A stretch of DNA of 64,000 nucleotides from Alphaproteobacteria bacterium (GTDB lineage: Bacteria; Pseudomonadota; Alphaproteobacteria; UBA6615): NCBI GenBank assembly GCA_021774445.1, contig JAJFJA010000019.1, forward strand, positions 62,001 to 126,000. The letters are read 5' to 3'. The position numbers were made by a program, and so were the translations under genes. Under the pieces are notes generated by a model. The model was not told the origin of the DNA, made no database searches, and worked only from the letters and a program-made list of their open reading frames with translations. Every line of letters begins with the position of its first letter. The stretch's first letter is position 1. Below are positions 15,421 to 24,015 of this stretch, piece after piece.

Positions 15421-16461
15421 ATGAGAAGAAGACAATTCTTAGCAGTTTCCGGTGCCGTCGCAGCGACGGCGGCATTTGGCGGGGTTCGACCGGCCGTCGC
15501 GCAAGATAGTGAGTTGGTACTCTATTGCAGCCCGCAAATCGAGTGGTGCCAGCTTATGGTCGAGGAATTCGAAAAGGCCACCGGCATTAAAGTCGCCATG
15601 ACCCGGAAGAGTTCGGGTGAGACCTTTGCACAGATCAAGGCCGAGGCGCGCAATCCTAAGGGCGATGTCTGGTGGGGCGGCACCGGCGACCCGCATTTAC
15701 AGGCGGCCGAGGAAGATCTCACCGAAGAGTATATGTCGAGTGCGTTCGACGGGCTGCATGATTGGGCAAAAAGGCAAGCCGCAACCGCGAACAACCGCAC
15801 CGTAGGCATTTACGCGGGTGCGTTGGGCATCGGTTACAACAGCGAACTTCTGGCGCAGGCCGGATTGCCGGCGCCTGAGTGTTGGGCCGACCTAGCCAAG
15901 CCCATTTACAAAGGCGAAGTGCAGATCGCCAACCCGAACTCCTCGGGTACATCCTATACGACCCTGGCCACTCTGGTGCAGGTGTTCGGCGAAGACGAGG
16001 CGTTCGAGTTTCTCAAGAAGATGCATGCGAACGTCAACCAATACACCAAGTCCGGTTCGGCGCCGATCAAGGCAGCGGCGCGTGGCGAGACCACTATCGC
16101 CATTGTCTTCCAGCATGACATGGTGACCCAAAAGGTCGCGGGTTTCCCGATCGAGATCGTGTCGCCCTGCGAGGGCACCGGTTTTGAGATCGGCTCCATG
16201 AGCATCATCAAGGATGGGCCAAACCCGGAGGCGGCACGCAGGTTCTATGACTTTGCGCTCGATAAAGACATCCAGGAGATGGCTGCCGGTGCAAAAGCCT
16301 ATCAGGTGCCTTCAAATGCCGGCGCGTCACCGCCGCCACAGGCGCCGAAGTTGGAGCAGATTAAGTTGATCGACTACGACTTCAAGGAATTTGGCTCGTC
16401 GGAGACGCGTCGCCGCCTGTTGAAGCGGTGGGACGACGAAGTCAACTCGCTGCCGCGTTAA
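15421..16461 (+). CDS. Periplasmic binding protein, AfuA-like (sugar/organophosphate importer)
   Basis: 346 residues with a twin-arginine-like signal (MRRRQFLAVSG, cleavage near AVAQ|DS at 28). It has the class of fold seen in ferric-binding proteins: LVLYCSPQIEW, VWWGGTGDPHLQ, ANPNSSGTSYT. It lacks the paired tyrosines that bind iron. His232-Asp233 (FQHDM) and Glu256 (GFEIGS) fall at the same 24-residue spacing as the H205/D206/E229 set I recall for AfuA, which binds hexose phosphates. A strong GGGAGGA ribosome site lies 8 nt upstream. It is first in a three-gene operon with fused permease and ATPase, behind a Pho-box-like element. Ferric or phosphonate import is the alternative. Confidence 0.75.
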   Translation: MRRRQFLAVSGAVAATAAFGGVRPAVAQDSELVLYCSPQIEWCQLMVEEFEKATGIKVAMTRKSSGETFAQIKAEARNPKGDVWWGGTGDPHLQAAEEDLTEEYMSSAFDGLHDWAKRQAATANNRTVGIYAGALGIGYNSELLAQAGLPAPECWADLAKPIYKGEVQIANPNSSGTSYTTLATLVQVFGEDEAFEFLKKMHANVNQYTKSGSAPIKAAARGETTIAIVFQHDMVTQKVAGFPIEIVSPCEGTGFEIGSMSIIKDGPNPEAARRFYDFALDKDIQEMAAGAKAYQVPSNAGASPPPQAPKLEQIKLIDYDFKEFGSSETRRRLLKRWDDEVNSLPR

Positions 16462-16491
16462 GCGCGTTAGGCAGGTCGTTAGGGGTCGCCG

Positions 16492-18708
16492 TTGAACCGG
16501 AATCTCGTGTGGTGGATGGCCGTCGGTCTCGGCGGCTATCTGCTGTTGCCCTGGTATGTCGCGGACGACGGTTTTTGGTCGTTCACTTGGCTGATCGGCG
16601 GCGCCCCCGTAACGGCCGACTACGCGTCCGGCCTATTCAAAGGTCTGTTGCATGGCCGCCCCTGGCTATTGCCGGTGGGTGTGCTCCTTATCGCCCCCGG
16701 TCTGGTGATCGGGCGCCCCAAAGCCGATCCGGTTTTCGGTGCGGCGCTGATTACTATTGGCGCGCTTGGATTGATCTACATCGTTGGCCAGGGCTTCACC
16801 ATCGGTATCAGCGGGTGGGAATTCCCGGGGCTGGAGCAATTGTTCGGGCCGACCGAGCTGCGCCAGGAGGGAATGGGATACGGCGCGCTGCTGGCCTCGG
16901 CAGCCTTCTTGTTCATGTTCACGCTCGGCTTCGCGGCTCGCGGCGCGATAAAGGGGGATGTCTTTGTCGTCGGCTCGATCGGGTTGATCGTGGCGCTAGT
17001 CGCAGCGTTCGTGTTCTTCCCGGTGATCAGGATTCTGATCAGCGCCGTGCAAGACAATGATGGCTCGTATGCGTTCCACCTGTTCTTTCCGAAACTGTTC
17101 GACGGCAAAATCTGGGGGGTGGCCTGCGTCACCAGCGGGTTACGCTGCGGCGTCGCGTGGAACTCACTGTTCCTGGCGATCCTGACGGGCGCGAGTTCAA
17201 CACTGCTAGGCCTGGCCTTCGCGCTGATCGCGACGCGGACCGATTTTCGAGCCAAGCGCCTGCTGCGCGTACTTACCTTGCTGCCCATTATCACCCCGCC
17301 TTTTGTCATCGGTTTAGCGGTGATCCTGCTGTTCGGTCGATCGGGGCTGGTCAGCCAGTGGCTTTGGGAATTCTTCGGCGTGCCACCGAGCCGCTGGATC
17401 TTCGGCCTACCGGGTATCTGGTTTGCGCAAACGCTGGCCTTCGCGCCGATAGCCTTCTTGGTGCTGATCGGCGTCGTCGAAGGCGTGAGCCCAGCAATGG
17501 AAGAGGCGTCGCAGACGCTACGGGCCAGTAGCTGGCGAACCTTCTCGACCATATCCCTGCCGTTGATGCGACCCGGCCTAGCCAATGCCTTCCTGCTCGG
17601 TTTCATCGAGAGTTTGGCCGATTTTGGCAATCCGTTGGTGCTCGGGGGGAATTACGACGTGCTGTCGACGGAGATATTCTTTGCCATTGTCGGGGCGCAA
17701 AATGATCAGGGCCGCGCCGCGGTCCTGGCGATCGTGCTGCTGGCCTTCACGCTGTCGGCATTTGTGGCTCAACGTCTGTGGCTGGGTCGAAAGTCATACG
17801 TAACGGTTACCGGCAAAGCAGATTCCGGCATGCCGGTGAAGATCCCAGCGCGAGTGAAGGCTGCGGTGTATGGCACTGCGTTGCCTTGGGCCGGCCTTAC
17901 CGTGGTGATTTATATCATCATCCTGTTCGGCGGGTTTGTGGAGTTGCTGGGGCGGAACAACACGTTCACGTTCCGGCACTATATCGATACATTCGGGATC
18001 ACCCAGGGTGAGTTCGGGCTGGTGTTTAGCGGCCTGGCCTGGAACTCGTTCAGAACGACGGTCTCAATCGCGGCGATCTCGGCACCCTTGACGGCAATCG
18101 TCGGCCTGCTCACCGCCTATATCCTGGTTCGTCAGCGTTTCGTCGGGCGCCAAGCGTTCGAATTCGGCACCATGCTGAGCTTCGCCATCCCGGGGACGGT
18201 CATCGGCGTCAGCTATATTCTGGCGTTCAATGTGCCGCCGATCGAAATTACGGGCACCGGGGTTATCCTGGTCATCAGCTTCGTCTTCCGCAACATGCCG
18301 GTCGGGGTGCGGGCCGGTATCGCCTCGATGAGTCAGCTCGACAATAGTTTGGACGAGGCGTCCCTGACCCTGGGGGCAAATAGTTTCACCACCGTGCGCA
18401 AGGTGATCCTGCCGCTACTGCGGCCGGCGATATTGGCGGCGTTGGTGTTTAGCTTCGTGCGGGCGATGACGGCGATCAGCGCGGTGATTTTCCTGGTGAG
18501 CGCCAATTACGATATGGCCACGTCCTTCATCATAGGTCGGGTTGAGAACGGTGACTTCGGACAGGCGATCGCTTACTCGTCGGTATTGATCCTGGTGATG
18601 ATTCTGGCGATTGGGTTGTTACAGCTGTTGGTCGGCGAGCGGCAGATCCGGCGGCGAACCGACGTTGTCGCGCCTGTTCCCACAGCAAGCACTGGATTGG
18701 CAGCATGA
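16492..18708 (+). CDS. Fused ABC permease, AfuB-like
   Basis: 738 residues, starting at TTG 16492. About 200 N-terminal residues carry four or five extra membrane helices (GLGGYLLLPWYV, LIGGAPVTADYA, VLLIAPGLVIG, ASAAFLFMFTLGFAARG). Two permease units follow, each with an EAA loop that contacts the ATPase: EASQTLRASSWRTFSTISLP near residue 342 and EASLTLGANSFTTVRKVILP near 622. Single-chain double permeases of about 700 residues are the mark of the AfuB/FbpB group. It lies between binding protein and ATPase; the stop overlaps the ATPase start as ATGA. Confidence 0.85.
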   Translation: MNRNLVWWMAVGLGGYLLLPWYVADDGFWSFTWLIGGAPVTADYASGLFKGLLHGRPWLLPVGVLLIAPGLVIGRPKADPVFGAALITIGALGLIYIVGQGFTIGISGWEFPGLEQLFGPTELRQEGMGYGALLASAAFLFMFTLGFAARGAIKGDVFVVGSIGLIVALVAAFVFFPVIRILISAVQDNDGSYAFHLFFPKLFDGKIWGVACVTSGLRCGVAWNSLFLAILTGASSTLLGLAFALIATRTDFRAKRLLRVLTLLPIITPPFVIGLAVILLFGRSGLVSQWLWEFFGVPPSRWIFGLPGIWFAQTLAFAPIAFLVLIGVVEGVSPAMEEASQTLRASSWRTFSTISLPLMRPGLANAFLLGFIESLADFGNPLVLGGNYDVLSTEIFFAIVGAQNDQGRAAVLAIVLLAFTLSAFVAQRLWLGRKSYVTVTGKADSGMPVKIPARVKAAVYGTALPWAGLTVVIYIIILFGGFVELLGRNNTFTFRHYIDTFGITQGEFGLVFSGLAWNSFRTTVSIAAISAPLTAIVGLLTAYILVRQRFVGRQAFEFGTMLSFAIPGTVIGVSYILAFNVPPIEITGTGVILVISFVFRNMPVGVRAGIASMSQLDNSLDEASLTLGANSFTTVRKVILPLLRPAILAALVFSFVRAMTAISAVIFLVSANYDMATSFIIGRVENGDFGQAIAYSSVLILVMILAIGLLQLLVGERQIRRRTDVVAPVPTASTGLAA

Positions 18709-19772
18709 CGAGCAACGCCAAAGCCGCCGCAGTGCGGTTCGACGGGGTTACCAAAGCGTTCGGCGCGGTGGTGGCGGTGAGTGACGTGTCGTTCACGGTC
18801 GAGGCCGGAAAACTGGTCACCCTGCTAGGGCCGAGCGGCTGCGGCAAGACAACCACGCTGCGGATGATCGCGGGTCTCGAGATGGCGACCTCGGGGCGCG
18901 TCTTGATCGGCGAGGAGGATGTCACAGCACTGCCGGCGACGGACCGCGACGTGAGTATGGTGTTTCAGTCCTATGCACTGTTTCCCCATATGAACGTCAT
19001 CGACAACGTCTCCTACGGGCTGGTGGTTAGCGGTATTGCAAAATCGACGGCGCGCGCGCAGGCCGAAGAAGGCCTCGCGCAAGTCGGACTTGCCGGTTAC
19101 GGCAAGCGTTTGCCGAGTGAGCTGTCCGGTGGCCAACAGCAGCGCGTGGCCGTCGCACGGGCGTTGGTGCTAGAGCCCCAGGTGCTGCTGTTCGATGAGC
19201 CACTGTCGAACTTGGATGCCAAGTTGCGGCGGCGGGTTCGTGAGGATATCCGTGAGTTGCAGCAAAACCTGGAAATGACCTCGGTTTACGTCACGCATGA
19301 TCAAGAAGAAGCGTTGGCGGTGTCCGATCGAGTCATCGTCATGCGGAACGCGGAGATCGCGCAGGAAGGTACGCCACATGACCTTTATGAGCGCCCGACC
19401 GACGTTTTCGTGGCGGATTTCGTCGGTGACGCCAATCTGGTAAAGTGTGAGATTACCCGTATCGACGGTGAGGACGCGACTGTGCGGCTCGGCAGCATTG
19501 AGTGCACGCTGCCGCATCGTGGCCTCTCGGCCGGCGAGGCCGATCTGGCAATTCGCCCAGAGTCCATAAGGCTGGGCACCGACGCCTCCACCGCCGGCAT
19601 TGCGGGTAATGTGCGCAAGGCTGTATATCTAGGCAGTCACGTCGAATATACGGTCGATACGGAGGTCGGGGATCTGTTCGTCACAGATCCTCGTGCCGAT
19701 CGTGCCATTGTGGCCGGTAGCTCTGTCATGGTCACCTTGGCTGAGCGCGGTGTGGTGCTCGTTCGACCCTGA
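18705..19772 (+). CDS. ABC importer ATPase, AfuC/FbpC-like
   Basis: 355 residues. Walker A GPSGCGKTTTLRM near residue 43, Q-loop VFQSYALFPHMN, signature LSGGQQQRVAVARAL near 141, Walker B VLLFDEPLSNLDAKL near 162, and switch His YVTHDQEEA. A C-terminal OB-like regulatory domain (about 240-355) is typical of ferric/spermidine-type ATPases. It energises the upstream fused permease, two copies per complex. The next gene, a Na/Pi cotransporter, starts within 60 bp, so both may share the Pho-type promoter. Confidence 0.92.
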   Translation: MTSNAKAAAVRFDGVTKAFGAVVAVSDVSFTVEAGKLVTLLGPSGCGKTTTLRMIAGLEMATSGRVLIGEEDVTALPATDRDVSMVFQSYALFPHMNVIDNVSYGLVVSGIAKSTARAQAEEGLAQVGLAGYGKRLPSELSGGQQQRVAVARALVLEPQVLLFDEPLSNLDAKLRRRVREDIRELQQNLEMTSVYVTHDQEEALAVSDRVIVMRNAEIAQEGTPHDLYERPTDVFVADFVGDANLVKCEITRIDGEDATVRLGSIECTLPHRGLSAGEADLAIRPESIRLGTDASTAGIAGNVRKAVYLGSHVEYTVDTEVGDLFVTDPRADRAIVAGSSVMVTLAERGVVLVRP

Positions 19773-19832
19773 TTCGCGTCTATTGCAGGTCTTGAGTTAT
19801 GGAGGTTCGTCATAGGCGGAACTGAAATACTG

Positions 19833-21512
19833 TTGAATATTGCCGGCGGCGTGGCGCTGTTGCTGTGGGGCATCCGCATGGTGCGGACAGGCGTCACGCG
19901 GGCGTTCGGCGCGGCGTTGCGACGGACGTTGGCTACCAGTACCCGGAGCCGCCTGCGGGCCTTTGGACTGGGCCTCGGCGTGACGGTCATTCTGCAAAGC
20001 AGTACCGCGACGGCCCTGATTATCTCGTCATTCGCAGGGCGGGGCTTGATCCTGGCGTCGGCAGCGCTGGCGGTGATGCTGGGGGCAGACCTGGGCACGA
20101 CCCTGGTGGCACAGGTGTTGTCGTTCAATCTGAGCCTGCTATCGCCAATACTGATTCTGATTGGTGTGGCGGCGTTCATGAGCACCGATAGTGGGCGACC
20201 GCGACATTTGGGCCGGGTAGCCATTGGCCTTGGGCTCATGCTGCTGGCGCTCAAACTCGTGGTGGCGAGTTCGGCGCCGCTGCGCGAGTCCGATTTGCTC
20301 GGCGCGCTGGTCGCGCCGCTGGCCAGCGAACCTATTCTGGCGGTCGCAATCGCGGCGTTGCTGACTTGGCTGGCCCATTCGAGCCTGGCGGTGGTACTGC
20401 TGATCATGTCGCTGGCGACCGGTGGACTGATCCCGGTACCGCTGGCCTTGGCACTGGTCGTCGGGGCGAATATGGGCGGCGCCCTGCCGGCTATGTTCAT
20501 GACCATGGCCGGCGGCCCGCTGGCCCGCCGGGTACCGCTTGGCAACTTGATCATGCGGGTCGCGGGCGGCATTGCCGTGCTGCCCTTCCTAGGGCTCATC
20601 GCACCGTTGCTCGCCGAACTGGACGGCGGCGCGGCGCGCCAAGTGGTGAACTTTCATACCGGACTCAACTTGGCGCTCGCTGTCGTGTTCTTGCCGCTGG
20701 TGTCATTCGTAGACGCACTTTGCCTGAAGCTGCTGCCGGCGAAGGTGGACAAGGAAGACCCGGCCATGCCGCGTTATCTGGATCAGGGCGCGTTAGATAC
20801 ACCGACGGTGGCGCTAGCCGGCGCGGCGCGTGAGACCCTACGCATGGGCGATCTAGTGGAGCGCATGCTGGCCGATACGATCGAAGTGTTCCGACATAAT
20901 GACGAGAAGTTGGCCCATGAGATCGAGGATAAGGACGACGAGGTCGACCGGCTGCATGAGTCCATCAAGCTGTATCTGACCAAGGTTTCAAACGAGGGGT
21001 TGGACGATAAAGAGAGCCGGCAATATGTCGAGGTGCTGACCTTCACGACCAACTTGGAGCATATCGGCGATATCATCGATAAGAATTTGATGGAGTTGGC
21101 GACCAAGAAAATCCGTAGGCAGTTGAGCTTTTCAGCGGCCGGGTGGAAAGAGATCGTCAGCATCCACGAAAAGGTTGTGCAGAACATGCAGCTGGCGTTC
21201 AACGTGTTCCTGACGCGGGACGTGAAGTTGGCGCGGCAGCTCCTGCGGGGCAAAGTTACGCTGCGCGATGCGGAATGGTCGGCGGCGGAAAGCCATTTCG
21301 ACAGGCTGCGAGCGCGGCGACCGGAGACGGTGGAGACCAGCGGCCTGCACCTCGACCTCATCCGCGATCTGAAGCGGATCAATAGCCATCTGACCTCCGT
21401 CGCCTACCCCATTCTCGAGGAAGTCGGAGAACTTCGGACCAGTCGACTGCGCCAGGTTACAACCGAGATCCCGGAAGGGCCGGCCGCGTTGAACGATCTG
21501 CCGGAGGGGTGA
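19833..21512 (+). CDS. Na/Pi cotransporter-family protein with PhoU-like domain
   Basis: 559 residues in the track frame from TTG 19833. The frame probably begins earlier: GGAGG at 19801-19805 sits 6 nt before an in-frame ATA at 19812, and the codons between (I-G-G-T-E-I-L-L-N) match the usual start of this family. About nine membrane helices hold two inverted Na/Pi repeats, each with a QSS-T stretch (VILQSSTATALI; THSS-like LAHSSLAVVLL). The C-terminal half (about 320-540) is helical and PhoU-like (VERMLADTIEVF, EHIGDIIDKNLME). It would move phosphate across the inner membrane, possibly as an exporter or low-affinity importer. It lies behind the Afu-like operon. Confidence 0.85.
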   Translation: MNIAGGVALLLWGIRMVRTGVTRAFGAALRRTLATSTRSRLRAFGLGLGVTVILQSSTATALIISSFAGRGLILASAALAVMLGADLGTTLVAQVLSFNLSLLSPILILIGVAAFMSTDSGRPRHLGRVAIGLGLMLLALKLVVASSAPLRESDLLGALVAPLASEPILAVAIAALLTWLAHSSLAVVLLIMSLATGGLIPVPLALALVVGANMGGALPAMFMTMAGGPLARRVPLGNLIMRVAGGIAVLPFLGLIAPLLAELDGGAARQVVNFHTGLNLALAVVFLPLVSFVDALCLKLLPAKVDKEDPAMPRYLDQGALDTPTVALAGAARETLRMGDLVERMLADTIEVFRHNDEKLAHEIEDKDDEVDRLHESIKLYLTKVSNEGLDDKESRQYVEVLTFTTNLEHIGDIIDKNLMELATKKIRRQLSFSAAGWKEIVSIHEKVVQNMQLAFNVFLTRDVKLARQLLRGKVTLRDAEWSAAESHFDRLRARRPETVETSGLHLDLIRDLKRINSHLTSVAYPILEEVGELRTSRLRQVTTEIPEGPAALNDLPEG

Positions 21513-21573
21513 GTCACTTATTCCGGGTCGTCGATGCGGTCCGCATAATTGACTCTTGGCATGTTCTGATATA

Positions 21574-21588
21574 GAACAAATCAAGAAC
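21574..21588 (+). promoter_or_regulatory. LexA box (GAAC-N7-GAAC) in front of imuAB
   Basis: Direct repeat GAAC-AAATCAA-GAAC, the alphaproteobacterial SOS box, directly before ATG 21589. Upstream are TTGACT (21549-21554) and TATAGA (21570-21575). The same arrangement, with the same 15-bp -35/-10 distance and a GATATAGAACAnATCAnGAAC core, occurs in front of dnaE2 at 29.67 kb. LexA would cover the -10 and the transcription start. Confidence 0.85.
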
Positions 21589-22458
21589 ATGAACAAAGCT
21601 ATGCTGGAAACTCTGCGGCAGCAGATTGCCGCCATTGAGCGCGCCGGTTGGACCGGGGCGTCACGGCTTGGCGGACAGGCCGGGTTGCTGGCGGCTAATA
21701 ACGGTGCGGCGGCACCGGCCGTGCGGTTTGGGGTTGCGGCCGTGGATGGGCATTTGCCTTGGCGTGGTCTACCGGGGGGCTGTCTGCATGAGGTGAATGA
21801 CGGTTGGAGGCCGCCGCGTGGCTTCTCGCGGCGCCAGCCCAGCGGTGCGGCAACCGGCTTTGTGGCGGCATTGCTGACGCGGGCCGGTAAACGTGGCGGA
21901 CGCCCTGTGGTGTGGATCACCGGACAGGAAACCCTGCATGCCGCCGGCCTTATGGGCTTTGGGCTGGCGGCGGAGACGCTTATCGCGGTGACGGCCAGCG
22001 ACCGCGACGAAGCGCTGTGGGCGATGGAAGAAAGCTTGCGCGCGGGCTGTGTCGGCACGGTCGTCGGCGAGGTACCGCAAGTTGACCTGACGGCCAGCCG
22101 ACGGCTGCAACTCGCGGCCGAAGCCGGCGGCAGTTTGGGAATACTGCTGTTACCGGACACGCCACAAGGTCACGAGGAGGTATCGCTGGCGCCCTCGGTC
22201 GCGGTCACGCGCTGGCGGATCACCGCCGCGCCCAGCGCGCCGGCACGGGGGTTGGAGAAATTAGTGGGCCCGACGCGCTGGCAGGCATCGTTGTTACGGT
22301 GTCGTGGCGCGGTGCCGCGGTCTTGGTGTTTGGAGTGGTGCTGTGAGACGCGTGGTTTCGCTTTGGCTACCCCGCTTTCCGACCGACCGGTGGTGCCGGC
22401 GGCCGGATCGACGGGAACCGTCGCTAGAACCGACCGGCCGCACGCCGTGGCAGGCTAG
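21589..22458 (+). CDS. imuA: ImuA, SOS mutasome accessory protein
   Basis: 290 residues from ATG 21589, chosen because the LexA box ends one base before it. It is a RecA/SulA-like fold with RLGGQAGLLAANNG, FGVAAVDGHLPWRGLPGGCLHEV, VVWITGQETLHAAGLMGFGL, and the terminal RSWCLEWC box typical of ImuA. It works with ImuB and DnaE2 in damage-induced mutagenic translesion synthesis. The 5' untranslated region must be very short. The gene overlaps imuB by 116 bp, common in this pair, so they are co-transcribed. Confidence 0.88.
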   Translation: MNKAMLETLRQQIAAIERAGWTGASRLGGQAGLLAANNGAAAPAVRFGVAAVDGHLPWRGLPGGCLHEVNDGWRPPRGFSRRQPSGAATGFVAALLTRAGKRGGRPVVWITGQETLHAAGLMGFGLAAETLIAVTASDRDEALWAMEESLRAGCVGTVVGEVPQVDLTASRRLQLAAEAGGSLGILLLPDTPQGHEEVSLAPSVAVTRWRITAAPSAPARGLEKLVGPTRWQASLLRCRGAVPRSWCLEWCCETRGFALATPLSDRPVVPAAGSTGTVARTDRPHAVAG

Positions 22459-23995
22459 GCCGCTGGTCACCATCGCCGCGTGGTCACCGGGCGACGGTAT
22501 GATGGACAGCACCAAGCTGGCGGCGCGCGGCGGCCATACGGGCTTACGGCTTATCGCCGTCAATGGGGCCGCGGCCGACGCCGGTCTTTATCCCGGCAAA
22601 TCGCTGGCCGACGCCCGGGCGCTGGAACCGGGACTGCACGCCGTCGAGGCCGACCCGGTAGGGGATAGTCGGGCCTTGGCGGGGCTGGCGGATTGGTGCG
22701 GACGTTATAGCCCCTGGACCGCCGTGGCCGGGTTGGAGGCGGATGGCTCCGGCGGCATCTGGATCGATGTCAGCGGCTGCGCCCATCTGTTCGGTAGCGA
22801 GACAGCGCTGCTAGCCGATTTGACGGGCCGGCTGGCCGGGTTGGGCTACAGCGCCCGCGCCGCGGTGGCGGATACGCCTGGCGCGGCCTGGGCGGTGGCC
22901 CGCTATGGGCACGGCGACAGCGCCAGCCATCTGGTGCCGATAGGTGGGCAAGAAGCCGCCTTGCGCGACTTGCCGATTGCCGGGCTACGGTTACCCGCCG
23001 CGCTGGTCGGCGATCTGGATCGGCTCGGATTGCGCCAAATCGGCGACTTGCTAGCGCTGCCCCGAGGCGGGCTGGCGGCGCGCTTCGGAGCGGTCCTACC
23101 ACAGCGCATGGACCAGGCGTTGGGGCGGATCAGCGAACCCATTTCGCCACGCCAGCCGCAGCCATCCTTGCGGGTTCGCATGAATTTTCCCGAACCTGTC
23201 GGCCGGCCGGAGGATATCGCGGCCGCGGTGGAACAGTTGCTCGATCTCTTGATGAAAAAGCTCGATGAGCTTGGTCGCGGTGTGCGGCGGCTGGTACTCA
23301 GCCTTAACCGTAGCGACGGCCGGGTGGACCATGTGGAGATCATGACCAACCGGGCTAGCCGGGATGCGGTGCATTTGTGGCGGCTGTTGCAGGAAAAGCT
23401 GGACCGGATGCCGGAGGATACCGGTGCGGACAACTTGGTCGACCTGCTGATCCTCGGTGTGTCGCGCAGCGAGCCCCTTGCCGCCCGCCAGACGAAACTG
23501 GCCGGAGAGCCCAATGCCAACAGCGCGCCAGTTTCACAAACAGCCCTTGCCGGATTGGTGGATCGGCTGAGTAATCGTCTGGGCGGTGAGCGCGTGGTGC
23601 AATTCCGGGCGCGGGAAAGCCATCTGCCGGAACGGACTCAAGTGGCCGTCGCGGCTCTGACCGCGCGTCTTGCAACGGCACTGCCGGCGCCGGAGCGGCC
23701 GCGGCCGACGCGGCTGCTGTCGCGCCCGGAACCGGTGACCGCCGTCGCGCCGGTGCCGGACGACCCGCCGGTCCTGTTCCGCTGGCGTGGCCGCCGCTAT
23801 CGGATCGCACGGGCCGATGGACCGGAACGGTTGGAGGCGGAGTGGTGGCGCGCCACGGCATTCCTCGGCGAGGAGACGCGGGACTATTATCGGGTAGAGG
23901 ATGACGCCGGTCAGCGCTTCTGGCTTTACCGCGCCGGACTCTACCAGTCGGAATCCTCGCCGCCACAATGGTTCCTGCATGGACTGTTCGCTTAG
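22343..23995 (+). CDS. imuB: ImuB, inactive Y-family polymerase-like adaptor
   Basis: About 550 residues from GTG 22343, giving the family start MRRVVSLWLPRFPTDRW; the frame is open further upstream. The Y-family outline is present (palm, thumb with helix-hairpin-helix LRQIGDLLALPRGGLAARFG near residue 230, little finger). ImuB lacks the catalytic acidic triad and mainly bridges ImuA and DnaE2 to the sliding clamp. The C-terminus RWRGRRYRIARADGPERL, then RDYYRVEDDAGQRFWLYRAG, is a strong ImuB signature. It is translated with imuA under the LexA box. Confidence 0.9.
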   Translation: MRRVVSLWLPRFPTDRWCRRPDRREPSLEPTGRTPWQARPLVTIAAWSPGDGMMDSTKLAARGGHTGLRLIAVNGAAADAGLYPGKSLADARALEPGLHAVEADPVGDSRALAGLADWCGRYSPWTAVAGLEADGSGGIWIDVSGCAHLFGSETALLADLTGRLAGLGYSARAAVADTPGAAWAVARYGHGDSASHLVPIGGQEAALRDLPIAGLRLPAALVGDLDRLGLRQIGDLLALPRGGLAARFGAVLPQRMDQALGRISEPISPRQPQPSLRVRMNFPEPVGRPEDIAAAVEQLLDLLMKKLDELGRGVRRLVLSLNRSDGRVDHVEIMTNRASRDAVHLWRLLQEKLDRMPEDTGADNLVDLLILGVSRSEPLAARQTKLAGEPNANSAPVSQTALAGLVDRLSNRLGGERVVQFRARESHLPERTQVAVAALTARLATALPAPERPRPTRLLSRPEPVTAVAPVPDDPPVLFRWRGRRYRIARADGPERLEAEWWRATAFLGEETRDYYRVEDDAGQRFWLYRAGLYQSESSPPQWFLHGLFA

Positions 23996-24015
23996 TGATC
24001 GGCGCCATCGAGGGA

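Noticed and set aside
16776..17630. Minus-strand frame of 284 residues inside the double permease
   Set aside because: Shadow frame rich in Lys/Pro/Ser; the plus frame has clear EAA loops and helices.
19637..20599. Long minus-strand open frame (320 residues) inside the Na/Pi gene
   Set aside because: Ser/Arg/Thr/Pro-rich shadow of the membrane gene on the plus strand; no motifs or ribosome site.
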